Source: Stomoxys calcitrans
Taxonomy: Eukaryota; Arthropoda; Insecta; Diptera; Muscidae
Direction of reading: 5' to 3'
NCBI RefSeq assembly: GCF_963082655.1
Contig: NC_081552.1
Span: 185,612,571 to 185,676,570 of the forward strand
DNA: 64,000 nucleotides
Positions 44,086 to 54,737 of this stretch are shown piece by piece. The notes under the pieces were generated by a model. The model was not told the DNA's origin. It worked only from the letters and a program-made list of their open reading frames with translations, and ran no database searches. Within the stretch, counting starts at the first letter, position 1, and every line of letters begins with the position of its first letter. The position numbers and the translations under genes are program-made.

Positions 44086-45024
44086 ACAAGCAAAAATTTG
44101 TTAAGATCAGCCGGGTCGAATCTTAGGAACCCACCACCATGGATTCTGCAAAAATTTCCTCAAATGAACTCAGCTGAAGACATGTGTGTGTGTGTTACCT
44201 ACCAAGTTCCTGAAAATCAAGCACATATCGAAGTTTCTATGGGCCGTAGAAGACCAATCGAAAGATCGGTCTAAATGGCAGCTATATCAGGTAATAGACT
44301 GATTTGAACCGTATTTTGCACAGTTGTTGGAAGTCATAACAAAATTCTTCGTCAAATCGGATAACAACTGTGGCCTCCAGGGACTCAAGAAGTCAAATCG
44401 GGAGATCGGTTTGTTTGGGAGCTATATCAGGTTATTGACCGATTTGGCTTTTTGGATATTATAACAGAATACTACGTGCGAAATGTCAGCCAAATCGAAT
44501 AACAATTGCAGCTTCGAGGGGCTCAAGAAGTCAAATCAGGAGCTATTGGGTTGCCCAAAAAGTTATTGCGGATTTTTCATATAGTCGGCGTTGACAAATT
44601 TTTTCACAGCTTGTGATTCTGTAATTGCATTCTTTCTTCCGTTAGTTATCAGCTGTTACTTTTAGCTTGCTTTAGAAAAAAAGTTTAAAAAATGTATATT
44701 TGATTAAAGTTCATTCTAAGTTTTATTATAAATGCATTTACTTTCTTTTAAAAAATCCGCAATTACTTTTTGGGCAACTCAATATATCCAAATCTGAACC
44801 CAATATGGCCCAATGAGTATCGGTGCCAAATTTCAAACGGCTACTTCGACCGCTTTTGAGATTTCGACAGACGGAGGGTCGGGACGGACATGGTAAGATC
44901 GAATTGGAAAGTCAAGACGATTCAGAGTATATGTTTTTTATGGGGTCGCAGATCAATATTTCGAGTTGTTACAAACGAAATGAATAGGTTAGTGTACCCC
45001 CTATCCTATGGTGCTGGCTATAAA
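44086..45024 (-). repeat. Family D/A repeat carrying a mariner MITE
   Basis: Outer end AACAAGCAAAAATTTGTTAA, TCAGCCGGGTCGAATCTTAG and CCACCACCATGG, then units with AGATCGGTYTRWWTGG. It is interrupted by the 237-bp MITE at 44546-44782 and resumes with ATATCCAAATCTGAACCC to a decayed core (GACAGACGGAGGGTCGG, then GTATATGTTTTTTATGGGGT) and CCTATCCTATGGTGCTGGCT. Confidence 0.7.
44546..44782. mobile_element. 237-bp mariner-derived MITE
   Basis: Terminal inverted repeats TTGGGTTGCCCAAAAAGT..ATTGCGGATTTTT and its complement, flanked by TA on both sides (44544-44545 and 44783-44784). The internal 170 bp is AT-rich and non-coding. The termini match the larger mariner at 63875-64000, including shared subterminal sequence TTTGATTAAAGTTCAT. 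It is therefore a deletion derivative moved by a DD34D-type mariner transposase. Confidence 0.92.
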
Positions 45025-45354
45025 AGCTAAATTGGAACTCTTTCTACTTTTCAGTGCTGGAAACGTTCACAAAAGATGTTTTAGTGTTTTCTTTTCCTCG
45101 ACGTCCTCACTGCTTTTGCAGAAATCCTTACTTGCAACCTTTCCCTAGAATAGGTAAGGTAGTTCTAGACAGCAAGCTTGTCTGTTCCACAGTACTATGG
45201 GACATCTCTGTGGCCCGGCATTCAGAACAGATAAAGTTTACTTCAAAAGCCACTATGAATTTATTTATCGATATTTTAGCTAATTTATCGCAACTAGTCC
45301 AACCAATCACTCACCGCTGCGCTTTCTACAATACTCACAATAAAAACTTACTTG
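45025..45354 (-). pseudogene. Tiny LOA-like LINE fragment
   Basis: Plus-strand 45079-45160 (TTTCCTCGACGTCCTCAC, CTTGCAACCTTTCCCTAGAA) and 45195-45245 (GACATCTCTGTGGCCCGGCA, TTCAGAACAG) match 12970-13040 and 13290-13330 of the minus-strand LOA-like relic. It is thus a collapsed minus-strand fragment of the tail and RNase H region. A plus-strand ORF reading through it is spurious. Confidence 0.65.
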
Positions 45355-45515
45355 TAAAAGGTGATTTTTTAAGCTGTCAACATTGGTTTGAACAGCTCAT
45401 GTACGTACCGTGTTTTATTTCACTGTCAAATATCTTCAGTTTGGTCTATAATTTAACCACGAGTCGTCCCACAAACGAACAACGCTTGCATATTATTGCA
45501 TTTTATTATAAAATG
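45355..45515 (+). mobile_element. 5' end of a rosa-type mariner split by a LINE
   Basis: After TA it starts with AAAGGTGATTTTTTAAGCTG, runs through TCACTGTCAAATATCTTCAG and reaches the transposase N-terminus (start codon decayed to ACG; RPTNEQRLHIIAFYYKM). At about 45516 it changes to LINE sequence. The other half is 48605-49350. Confidence 0.85.
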
Positions 45516-46571
45516 TCAACAGGATTACGACTGCACTGGTGGGGTCCTTCGAAGATAGTTGTCCTCTTCGGGAAAGCCCAAGAAAAATCCTGGATGACCG
45601 GGGAGATTCGCAATATTGGGAAAGAGGTCCGCAGACTTTTTAACAGAGCACGTCGTAAAAAAGCGGAAATTTATTGTGATGTGTATTACACGCGGCTCAA
45701 GGACTACAATAAGATTACCAGAGCGGCAAAACGTGCATCCTGGAAGCTTTTTTGCAAACAGGTAGATAGCGCCACCAAGAGAAAAATGTTTCTCTCAAAA
45801 ACCCATGTCCAAACTGAAACTTTAGTAGACGACATGGGAGTGAGAGCAGAGACAACGGAGGACATGTTGTGGCTTTTGATGAAAACCCATTTTCCACAGG
45901 ATACGAAGCGACTCACGGAGACACCGGAACTTTGGAATAATGACGTTGATCGAAGGTTTATAATTACGGAATTTATGGTGAAGAAATCCTTGAGGAGCCT
46001 CAAACCATTTAAGTCGCCCGGACCTGATAAAATATTTCCGGCGTTACTACAGAACGAGGCAGACTATCTAGCGCCTCATCTGGCCAATATTTTCACAGCG
46101 TTCCTGGGACTTGCATATGCTCCGAAAGCCTGGCAGGAGGCAAGGGTGGTGTTTATACCCAAGCCAGGCAAGGCAAGTTATGCGACACCAAAAGCCTACA
46201 CACCCATAAGCCTTACGTCCTTTCTACTCAAAACCATGGAACTTATTGTGGACACCATGAAAAAGAGTAGGACATCCAGCGAACTGCTCAAATACAAACA
46301 GTATGCCTTTGTCAAGGGAAGGTCGGTGGAGACTGCCCTGCACGAGATTGTGCATAAAATACAAGAATCCTTCGATGCCAAAACGTACACCCTGGCGGTA
46401 TGCATTGACATCGAGGGGGCTTTTAACAATGTGCGGACCGACACTCTGATCCAATCGTTAGACCAGTACCGGGTGGAACCGGTCCTTAGAGACTCAATAA
46501 ACCATATGCTAAGGAACAGGTGGATAAATTGTGTATCTCATGGCATAAATATAAGGGAGAAAGTGGTGTAG
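45516..46571 (+). pseudogene. RT N-terminal half of the LOA-like LINE
   Basis: It is open from the mariner junction to a TAG at 46569. It contains the pre-RT linker (GEIRNIGKEVRRLFNRARRK) and the RT blocks PFKSPGPDKIFPALLQN, ARVVFIPKPGKASYATPKAY and CIDIEGAFNNVRTDTLIQSL (first catalytic Asp in IDIEGAFNN). The next codon after KVV is TAG, followed in frame by GSPQ, where relatives have RGTPQGG. Any Met upstream belongs to the mariner or older debris, so the ORF start at 45054 is an artefact of nesting. Confidence 0.85.
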
Positions 46572-46900
46572 GGATCGCCACAGGAGCGCATTTTATGGCC
46601 ACTCCTATGGGTGACCACCATAAATGACCTATTACGGATGCTGAATGAGGAAGGATTTGAACCCGTCTGCTACGCAGATGATGTTATAATACTTCTAAGG
46701 GGTAATGACCCAACGAGCTATGCAGAAGGGCCGAAAGGGTCTTGCATAAGGCATATGACTGGGCTAGACCCAGAGGTCTCAATGTTAACCCAAAGAAGAC
46801 TGAAATATGCGTGTTCAGGAGGAAGACAAAGGTGGGCCAACTTAAAGCACCATTTTTCCTCAATAAGACGATTTCGATAACTAACAAGATCAAATACTTA
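46572..46900 (+). pseudogene. RT active-site segment of the LOA-like LINE
   Basis: In the same frame as the upstream half but beyond the TAG: GSPQERILWPLLW, then VCYADDVIILLRGND with the paired catalytic Asp at about 46670-46685. The correct frame then shifts near 46740, continuing as LNVNPKKTEICVFRR in another frame. Confidence 0.85.
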
Positions 46901-47212
46901 GGTGTGATGTTGGACAGGAAATTGAATTGGAAGTGTCACATTCAGGAACGTACTGGGAAGGCTCACAGATGTTGGGCACTAAGTAGACAGTCCGTATGCT
47001 CGAAATGGGCCCTGAATCCGAAGGTGGGTCAACTTAAAGCACCATGTTTCCTCAATAAAACGATTTCGATATCTGACAAGGCCAAATACTTAGGTGTGAT
47101 GTTAGACAGGAAAATGAATTGGAAGTGTCACATTCGGGAGTGTACTGGGAAGGCTCACAGATGTTGGGCACTATGTAGATGGTCCGTAGGCTCCAAATGG
47201 GGCCTGAATCCG
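46829..47212 (+). repeat. 192-bp tandem duplication in the RT thumb
   Basis: Copy 1 is 46829-47020 and copy 2 is 47021-47212; both begin AAGGTGGGYCAACTTAAAGC and end CCTGAATCCG. Each encodes 64 residues including KYLGVMLDRKLNWKCHI or KYLGVMLDRKMNWKCHI. The related copy at 38422-39610 has the segment once, so the duplication is specific to this lineage or copy. The two units have diverged at about a dozen sites. Confidence 0.92.
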
Positions 47213-47298
47213 AGGATAGTCCACTAGCTCTACAGGAGCGTGGTTAGACCAATACTTACTTACGCTTTAGTAGATTGGTGGACTGCAAAGGATAAAAA

Positions 47299-48440
47299 GT
47301 GCAACATAAGGACCATCAACAGGTTCAGAGAACATGTTGTCTTGGCATAGGCGGAGCGATGAGGACCACGCTTACTAGGGCACTAGAGACTATTCTAGAT
47401 ATCCCACCTATTGACATACAGATTAAGTGTGAGGCAGCCACTGCGGCTAAGAGACTTAAGGCGACGGGAGAATGGATTGCGGATGGGAGCAGCTCATACC
47501 ATCGCGGTATAATCGAGGCGACGATAGGAAACCTGGAAGTAGTGGAAGAGGTTTCCGATCGGATACCAGTGATGAACCTTGAAGTCGAGTGCGAGGCACT
47601 GCTGCCATCGGTCCAGTCTTGGATTGACGGAACCATAGTATTGCCATCTGGAAGATCATGTTACACAGATGGATCAGAGCTTGAGGACAGAGTGGGCCTG
47701 GGTTTTACATTGAGAACCCAGGGACTGAGATCTGTTTTAGACTGCCTGACCATAACACGGTCCTGCAGGCGGAGATCCGGGCGATCACGGAATGCGTGAA
47801 GTGGTGTAGTGCTAACGCGAGGACGTCGAGTGTGAACATCTTTACCGACAGTAAAATTGTCATAAAGGCAATAAAAACCAGGACGGTAAGGTCAAGAACA
47901 ATCTTGCAGTGTAAGAAGGAGATTACGCCTTCTCTGAGGATGGGAAAATCCGCATCGTTTGGGTGCAGGGCCATAACGCAGTAAGTGGAAATGAAAGGGC
48001 AGTCGATTTGGCGGTGAAGGCCAGAGGACTGCCGTCAATAAACTTGGTTAACCCAAGCCTTTCGGGTCGACGCAGTCCGAGTTAAGGAAGTGGGCGACGA
48101 ATGCTCATGCAACAGTGTGGAACAGCGAAACGGTCGGTAGGACGGCGAAAATCCTATGGGGAGATCCAGATCGTGAGAAGACGAGGCTGTTACTGAAAGG
48201 AAGCAAGAAGCAGGTCAGTATAGCTATTGGTATCATAACGGGACACATAGGACTACGAGCTGACTTATGTAAAATCGGTGCGGCAAGTGATAGGGAAGAT
48301 GATGAGTCGTTGGGGCATTTCCTTTGTCATTGTCCGGCTTTCGCATCTAACAGATACCGGCACTTAGGTGGAGACACAATACCAGACATGAACCAACTTA
48401 GGGGAGTGGAGTGGAGTGAAAACTATTAAGGATTTTGTAA
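47299..48440 (+). pseudogene. RNase H and C-terminal tail of the LOA-like LINE
   Basis: RNase H signatures in order, across frameshifts: SCYTDGSELEDRVGLGF (first Asp, about 47660), ITECVKWCSANA (Glu), NIFTDSKIVIKAI (Asp, about 47840) and VWVQGHNAVSGNERAVDL (His/Asp, about 47960-48015). A further segment at 48115-48429 carries the terminal LGHFLCHCPAF motif. Protein order matches the minus-strand relic at 12736-14766. Confidence 0.82.
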
Positions 48441-48604
48441 GTACCACGGAATTCCTAACTTAAAATTTTCTTTTTAGAGGTTATTTTAAAATTTTTAGAG
48501 CGCACAACAAGCCGATTACTGGCTTAGGTGTATGTCCATAGTGGCATGGAGCGGATTAATATCTGCACCCTCTTTTCAACCTAACCCAACTCAACCTTTT
48601 TAAA

Positions 48605-49350
48605 ATTGGTGCTCTGCTAAGAAAGTTCCTCGAGCGTTTCGATTCCATTTTGCGACAAAGCCCATTTTTGGCTCAATGGGTACGCAATTAAGCAGAATTG
48701 TTTATTTTGGAGTGAAGATCAGCAATTCTTCTGGCAAGAGCTACCAATGTATCCAGAAAAAGTCACAGTTTGGTGTGTTTTATGGGCTGGTGGCATCTTT
48801 GGACCATACTTCTTCAAAGATGATGCCAATCGTAACGTAACTGTGAATGATGAGCTGCTGCCGAGAGATGATATCCAACATGTTTTTATGCCCAAAATGC
48901 AAGAGCTTGACTTGCATGACATGTGGTTTCAACAAGACGGTGTCACATGCCACACAGCACACGTAACAATGGACTTATTGAGAGGCGAGTTCGGTGAACA
49001 TTTTATTTCACGTTCGGGAACGGTCGAGTGGCTGCCTACATCATGCGATTTAATGCCTTTAGACTATTTTTTGTGGAGCTATGTTAAAGCTCATGTCTAT
49101 ACAGACATACCCGCTTCAATTGGCGCATTGCAAGGCAACATTGAAGCATTAATTCGTGAGATACCGGCCGAAATATTGGAAAGAGTACGCCAAAATTGGA
49201 CTAAACGGGTGGACCATTTGGGGAGCAGTCACGGTCAACATTTGCATGAAATAATCTTCAAACATTGAACTATATGGACCGTACTATCGATTCAAATAAA
49301 AATTTCATGCATTTTTCTGAATTTTATGTCTCTTAAAAAACCACCCTTTA
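48605..49350 (+). pseudogene. Catalytic half and 3' end of the LINE-split rosa mariner
   Basis: FRFHFATKPIFGSMG-like decayed first-Asp block near 48650. An open segment then runs 48747-49268 with VTVWCVLWAGGIFGPYFFKD, WFQQDGVTCHTAHVTMDLL (second Asp) and CDLMPLDYFLWSYVK (third Asp), with 41 residues between them (DD41D). It ends GQHLHEIIFKH, as expected for the family. The 3' terminal repeat is CTTAAAAAACCACCCTTTA, complementary to the 5' terminus at 45355, with TA at the edge. The segment between the N-terminus and the first Asp is missing. Confidence 0.87.
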
Positions 49351-49486
49351 TGAATCGAATCGATGTATAAACTGATATGGGTCTCATATAAACCGATTAA
49401 CCTATAGCTCTTAAAAAACCACCCTTTTTGAATCGAATCGATGTATAAACTGATATGGCTCCCATATAAACCGATTCCCGTATTTG
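49331..49486 (+). repeat. 78-bp tandem duplication spanning the mariner end
   Basis: Copy 1 is 49331-49408 and copy 2 is 49409-49486. Both start TCTTAAAAAACCACCCTTT and continue GAATCGAATCGATGTATAAA and CATATAAACCGATT. The copy includes the mariner terminus plus adjoining family D sequence, so it arose after the mariner landed. Confidence 0.9.
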
Positions 49487-49718
49487 ACTTCTTGGAGCCC
49501 TAGAAGCCACAATCAATACCCGGTTTGATTGCTTACAAAATAATTCAAATAAAAACTGGGTAAATATGGGTAAATTTTAAGCGGAATCCATGGTGGTGGC
49601 TAACCAAGATTCGGCCCCACCTAACTTAGCACATTTTTGCTTAAATCTTACAATCTTAGACAAATCTGACTAGAATTGCGTTCTCAAAAATTTTCGATTT
49701 CTTATTTTGAGTCAGAAT
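49487..49718 (+). repeat. Family D repeat, distal terminus
   Basis: GGAATCCATGGTGGTGGCTA, AAGATTCGGCCCCACCTAA and TTAGCACATTTTTGCTT. It is the end of the family D copy into which the mariner inserted. Confidence 0.6.
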
Positions 49719-51101
49719 TTTTATACCCACCACCGTAGGATCGGGGGAATATTCATTTAGTTATTCCGTTTGCAACACATCGAAATGTCATAAATATTTC
49801 CGACCCTACAAAGTATATATATTTCGGATCGTCGTTTGTCTGTCCGTCTGACCATCCGTCTATTGTAATCACTCTAAAGCCTTCTACAATTGAGATATAG
49901 AGCTGAAATTTGGCACGGATACGTTTTTTAAGGCACGCTGGATAAGTTCTTGACCGGACCAAATTGGTCCATATTCGGATATAGCTGCCATATAGACCGA
50001 TTTTTCGATAAAGGGTCTAACGCCCATAAAAACTTAATTTTTCATCCGATTGAAAAAATTGAAAACAATAGGTTATTTTAAGCCTCCCGACATCTGACTA
50101 AAATATGGTACAGATCGGTCCATATTTAGATATAGCTACCATATAGACCGATCTCCCGACAAAGGGTCTGAAGACCATAAAAACCTTATTTTTTACTCGA
50201 TTTCGCTGAAATTTGCAACAGTGAGTTATTTTAACCTTCCGACAACTGACCTAAATATAAATTAGATCGGTCCATATTTAGATATAGTTGCCATATAAAC
50301 TGATCTCCCGATTAAGGGCCTGAAGCCCATAAAAGCTTTATTCATTACCCAATTTCGCTGAAATTTGGAACAGTGCGTAGCCTCTCAACGTCCGACCCAA
50401 ATATGGTACAGATCGGACTATATTTAGATATCGCTGCCATATAGACCGATCTCCCGATAAAGATTCTGAAGACCATAAAAGCTTTATTTATTACCCGATT
50501 TCGCTGAAATTTGCAACAGTGCGTTATCTTAAGCCTCCCGACATCAGACCTAAATATGGATTAGATCGGTCCATATTTAGATATAGCTGCCATACAAACG
50601 GATCTCCCGATAGAGGGTCTGAGGGCCATAAAAGCTTTATTTTTCATCCGATTTCGCTGAATTTTGGAATAGTGCACAGTTTTAAGCCTCCCGACATCCG
50701 CCCCAAATACGGTGCAGATGGGACTATATTTAGACACAGCTGTCATATTGACCCATCTCCCGAAAAAGGGTCTGAAGACCATAAAAGCTTTACTTATTAC
50801 TAGATTTCGCTGAAATTTGCAACAGTGAGTTATTTTAAGCCTCCAGACAACTGACCTAAGTATGGATTAGATCGGTCCATATTTAGATATAGCTGCCATA
50901 TAGACCGATCTCTGATAAAGGGTCTAAAGCCCATAAAAGCTTTATTTTTTAACCGATTTCGCTGAAATTTAAAACAAGAGGTTATTTTAAGCCTCCCGAC
51001 ATCTGACTAAAATATGGTTCAGATCGGTCCATATTTAGATATAGCTACCATATAGACCTATCTCCCGACAAAGGGTCTGAAGACCATAAAAACTTTATTT
51101 T
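49719..51101 (+). repeat. Family B repeat B1, left part
   Basis: Starts TTTTTATACCCACCACCGTA, then CCGACCCTACAAAGTATATA and GTCTGTCCGTCTGACCATCC. Tandem 153-bp units follow with GCCATATAGACCGATCTCCC and GATTTCGCTGAAATTTGCAA. Split at about 51101 by a second family B repeat, resuming at 52710. Confidence 0.8.
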
Positions 51102-52709
51102 TATACCCACCACCGAAGGATGGGGGTATATTCATTTTGTCATTCCGTTTGCAACACATCGAAATATCCATTTCCGACCCTATAAAGTATATATATTCTT
51201 GATCAGCGTAAAAATCTAAGACGATCTAGCCATGTCCGTCCGTCTGTCTGTTGAAATCACGCTACAGTCTTTAAAAATAGAGATATTGAGCTGAAATTTT
51301 GCACAGATACTTTTTTTGTCCATAAGCAGGTTAAGTTCGAAGATGGGCTATATCGGACTATATCTTGATATAGCCCCCATATAGACCGATCCGCCGATTT
51401 AGGGTCTTAGGCCCATAAAAGCCACATTTATTATCCGATTTTGTTGAAATTTGGGACAGTGAGTTGTGTTAGGCCCTTCGACATCCTTTGTCAATTTGGC
51501 TCAGATCGGTCCAGATTTGGATATAGCTGCCATATAGACCGATCCTCCGATTTAGGGTCTAAGGCCCATAAAAGCCACATTTATTATCCGATTTCGCTGA
51601 AATTTGGGACAGTGAGTTGTCTTAGGCCCTTTGACATGTTTCTTTAATTTAGTCCAGATCGGTTCAGAATTGGATATTGCTGCCATATAGACCGATCCTC
51701 CGGTTTAGGGTCTTAGGCCCACAAAAGCCACATTTATTATCCGATTTTGATGAAATTCGGGACAGTGAATTGTGTAAGGCCCATCGACATCCCTCGTTAA
51801 TTTGGTTCAGATCGGTCCAGATTTGGATATAGCTGCCATATAGATCGATCCTCCGATTTATGGTGTAAGGCCCATAATAGCCACATTCATTATCCGATTT
51901 TGCTGAAATTTGGGACAGTGAGATGTGTTAGGCCCTTTGACATATTTCTTCAATTTGGTCCAGATCGGTTCAAATTTGGATATAGCTGCCATATAGACCG
52001 ATTTCTTGATTTATGGTTTTGGGCCCATAAAATGCTCATTTATTGCCCGATGTCCCCGAAATTTGGGACAGTGAGTTAAGTTAAGAACCTTGACATACTT
52101 CTGCAATATTGCACAAATCGGTCCAGATTTGGATATAGCTGCCATATAGACCGATATCTAGGTTTTAGGTTTTGGGGCCATAAAAAGCGCATTTATTGTT
52201 CGATGTCGCTGAAATTTGAGACAGTGAGTTTGGTTAGGCTCTTCGACGTCCTTCTTCAATTTTGCCCAGATCGGTCCAGATTTGAATATAGCTGCCATAT
52301 AGACCGATCTCTGGATTTACGGTTTTGGGCCCATAAAAGAGGCATTTATTGTCCGATTTCGCCGAAATTTGGGACAGTGCTTAGTGTTAGGCTCTTCGAC
52401 ATGTTTATGCAACTCGGCCCAAATCAGCCCAGATTTGGATATAGCTGCCATGTAGACCAATATCGCGATTTAAAGTATTGGCCCCATACAAGGCGCATTT
52501 ATAATCCGATTTCACTGAAATTTGACACAGTGACTTATGTTCGGCTTTTCGACATGCGTGTCGTATATAGTTCAGATCGGTATGAGGTATATGAGTATAA
52601 GGTATGAAATTTTCACCGAATTTTGATGAAAGGTGGTTTACATATATACCCGAGGTGGTGGGTATCCAAAGTTCGGCCCGGCCGAACTTAACGCCTTTTT
52701 ACTTGTTTT
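51102..52709 (+). repeat. Family B repeat B2 nested in B1 (complete, about 1.6 kb)
   Basis: Left end TATACCCACCACCGAAGGAT with the full core (GACCCTATAAAGTATATATA, GTCCGTCCGTCTGTCTG). About eight 153-bp units follow (GATATAGCTGCCATATAGAC, ATTTGGGACAGTGAGTTGTG). The right end has CCCGAGGTGGTGGGTATCCA, the hairpin GTTCGGCCCGGCCGAAC and AACGCCTTTTTACTTGTTTT. The flanks join cleanly as TTTATTTTT/ACTCGATTTCGC, so both termini are defined to within a T run. It is the best reference copy of family B. Confidence 0.88.
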
Positions 52710-53795
52710 ACTCGATTTCGCTGAAATTTGCAACAGTGAGTTATTATAACCTTCCGACAACTGACCTAAATATGGTTCAGATCGGTCCATATTTAGATAT
52801 ACAATAGCTGCCATATAGACTGATCTCCCGATTAAGGGCCTGAAGCTCATAAAAGCTTTATTCATTACCCAATTTCGCTGAAATTGGAAACAGTGCGCAG
52901 CCTCTCAACGTCCGACCCAAATATGGTACAGATCGGACTATATTTAGATATAGCTACCATATAGACCGATCTCCCGATAAAGATTCTGAAGACCATAAAA
53001 ATTTTATTTATTACCCGATTTCGCTGAAATTTGCAACAGTGAGTTATTTTAAGCCTTCCGACATCAGACCTAAATACGGATTAGATCGGTCCATATTTAG
53101 ATATAGCTGCCATACTGACCGATCTCCCGATAGAGGGTCTGAGGGCCATAAAAGCTCTATTTTTCATCCGATTTCGCTGAATTTTGGAATAGTGCACAGT
53201 TTTAAGCCTCCCGACATCCGCCCCAAATACGGTGCAGATGGGACTATATTTAGACACAGCTGTCATATAGACCGATCTGCCGATAAAGGGTCTGAAGCCC
53301 ATAAAAACTTTACTTTTTAACCGATTTCGCTAAAATTTGAAACAATGAGTAGGTTAAGACCTCACAACATCCGACCTAAATATGGTTCAGATTGGACTAT
53401 ATTGAGATATAGCTGCCATATAGACCGATTTGCCGATAATGGATCTGAAGCCAATAAAAGCTTTATTTATTACCCGATTTCCCTGAAATTTGAAACAGTG
53501 AGTAGGTTAAGACCTCCCAACATTCGACCTAAATATGGTTCAGATCGGACTATTCAGATATAACTGTCATATAGACCGAACTTCTAATTTTGGGTCATAT
53601 ATACTTGTATATGAATTCTCGGACCTGAATCGAATCTGATCGAGACCAGCCCCTATTTAGATATAACTATGGATATAGTAGTAGAGTTATACAAAAATAT
53701 TCAATTACAAACTGGGTTGATACATTTTAAGCGGAATCCATGGTAGGGCTAACCAAGATTCGGCCCGACCGAACTTAGCACCTTTTTTATTTGTT
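52710..53795 (+). repeat. Family B repeat B1, right part
   Basis: Resumes mid-unit with ACTCGATTTCGCTGAAATTT and runs about six further units to a distal terminus (AAGCGGAATCCATGGTAGGG, TTCGGCCCGACCGAA, AGCACCTTTTTTATTTGTT). Confidence 0.8.
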
Positions 53796-54737
53796 ACATA
53801 TAAGCAGAAGCTTAAAATCTTAGCCAAATCTGACTAGAATTGTGTTCTCAAAAATTTCGATTTTTTATTTTGAGTCAGAATTTTTTTTTCTTTATTCATT
53901 TTAGTCCTCAATTGAAATTATGTTTCACAATTTAGAGGCTATAAGTGTTTTATTTTTTGGTTTTTCTCAGTGAAAAAAAACGGCCTCATATTTAAAACAG
54001 ACACATTCTTGGGCATACAATACAAACTTGCTGGTCAAATCCCTTTTAAAATTATAGCCCAAAAAATCCTCTGTGCCTGCACTCACGATCCATAATGCTG
54101 ATGAGTGCCATAGGCGGCACTGGCCTTTGAAATGACTTGTTAATAATGAGCTTAAAATGTCTTATCAACATTTAACGATCTGCTTTAATGAAAGCCGAAA
54201 GAGCTTCTGGTTTTTATGCCACCATGCGGTCAACAATAGCAACAACTATTATTGCTAAAAATCCAAACGACAACAACACCAGCAACACCATACGCTTGGA
54301 CCTCTTATGCGTACGCGTGTGTGTGCGTTCGTTCTTTCGTTCAGGTTAGAGAAAGAGACCTGAGTGCTGGAGAGAGTGCGAATGTGAGAGTAAATTATTT
54401 AATTTGAAGAACATCAATACAGTCCGGCCAGAACAAATTACGATCACCACAATGGGTCATAATTTAGGAAGTTTCGTTTCGTTTAAAAATGTGTTCAATA
54501 AAATATAAAGTTTGTTTCTTAGGTCTTTCGTTTTTCAAAAGCATTTCCTCTTCTGGCAGCAACCAGCCAACATCAGCATTTCAACATTAAGACAAATTTA
54601 TTTTGATTACATTAACACTTTTCGGTGTTTACCTCCACACTTGTGTGTGTCATGTTTATGTTGTGTGCTGCAAGGACATCAATGGTATATGGGCAATTTA
54701 TTGTCAGGTTGGCCAGAAGTAAAAATTGTAATTTTGT
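53796..54737. other. Unique stretch, no gene seen
   Basis: No repeat family and no coding motif; an ORF at 54512-54775 runs into the next repeat and is unconvincing. Confidence 0.45.

Larger units (their letters stand above)
45516..48604 (+). mobile_element. LOA-like LINE, 5'-truncated, inserted in a mariner
   Basis: RT plus RNase H element lacking its endonuclease. The open frame to 46571 covers the RT N-terminal half. A TAG at 46569-46571, a frameshift near 46740, a stop near 47225 and further shifts near 47280, 47740 and 47960 disable it. The 3' end carries a C-terminal DESLGHFLCHCPAFASNR block (about 48300-48350) and an untranslated tail ending near 48604. The same tail fragment occurs at 31240. 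A 192-bp in-frame duplication lies at 46829-47212. Confidence 0.85.

Noticed and set aside
45054..46571. Apparent 505-codon single ORF
   Set aside because: It is a composite read through an antisense LINE scrap, a mariner 5' end and a truncated LINE RT; only 45516 onward is real LINE coding sequence.
52203..52607. 134-codon ORF with repeating RLFD..GPDRSRF..SCH motifs (similar ones at 9113-9352, 50519-50803, 53039-53320, 62921-63613)
   Set aside because: It follows the 51-codon tandem unit of family B; the period is a multiple of three, so one frame stays open by chance. No Met context, no family and both strands are open.
49719..53795. Possible CRISPR-like or satellite array
   Set aside because: Units are contiguous 153-bp tandem repeats with no unique spacers, in a eukaryotic repeat with defined ends; not CRISPR.
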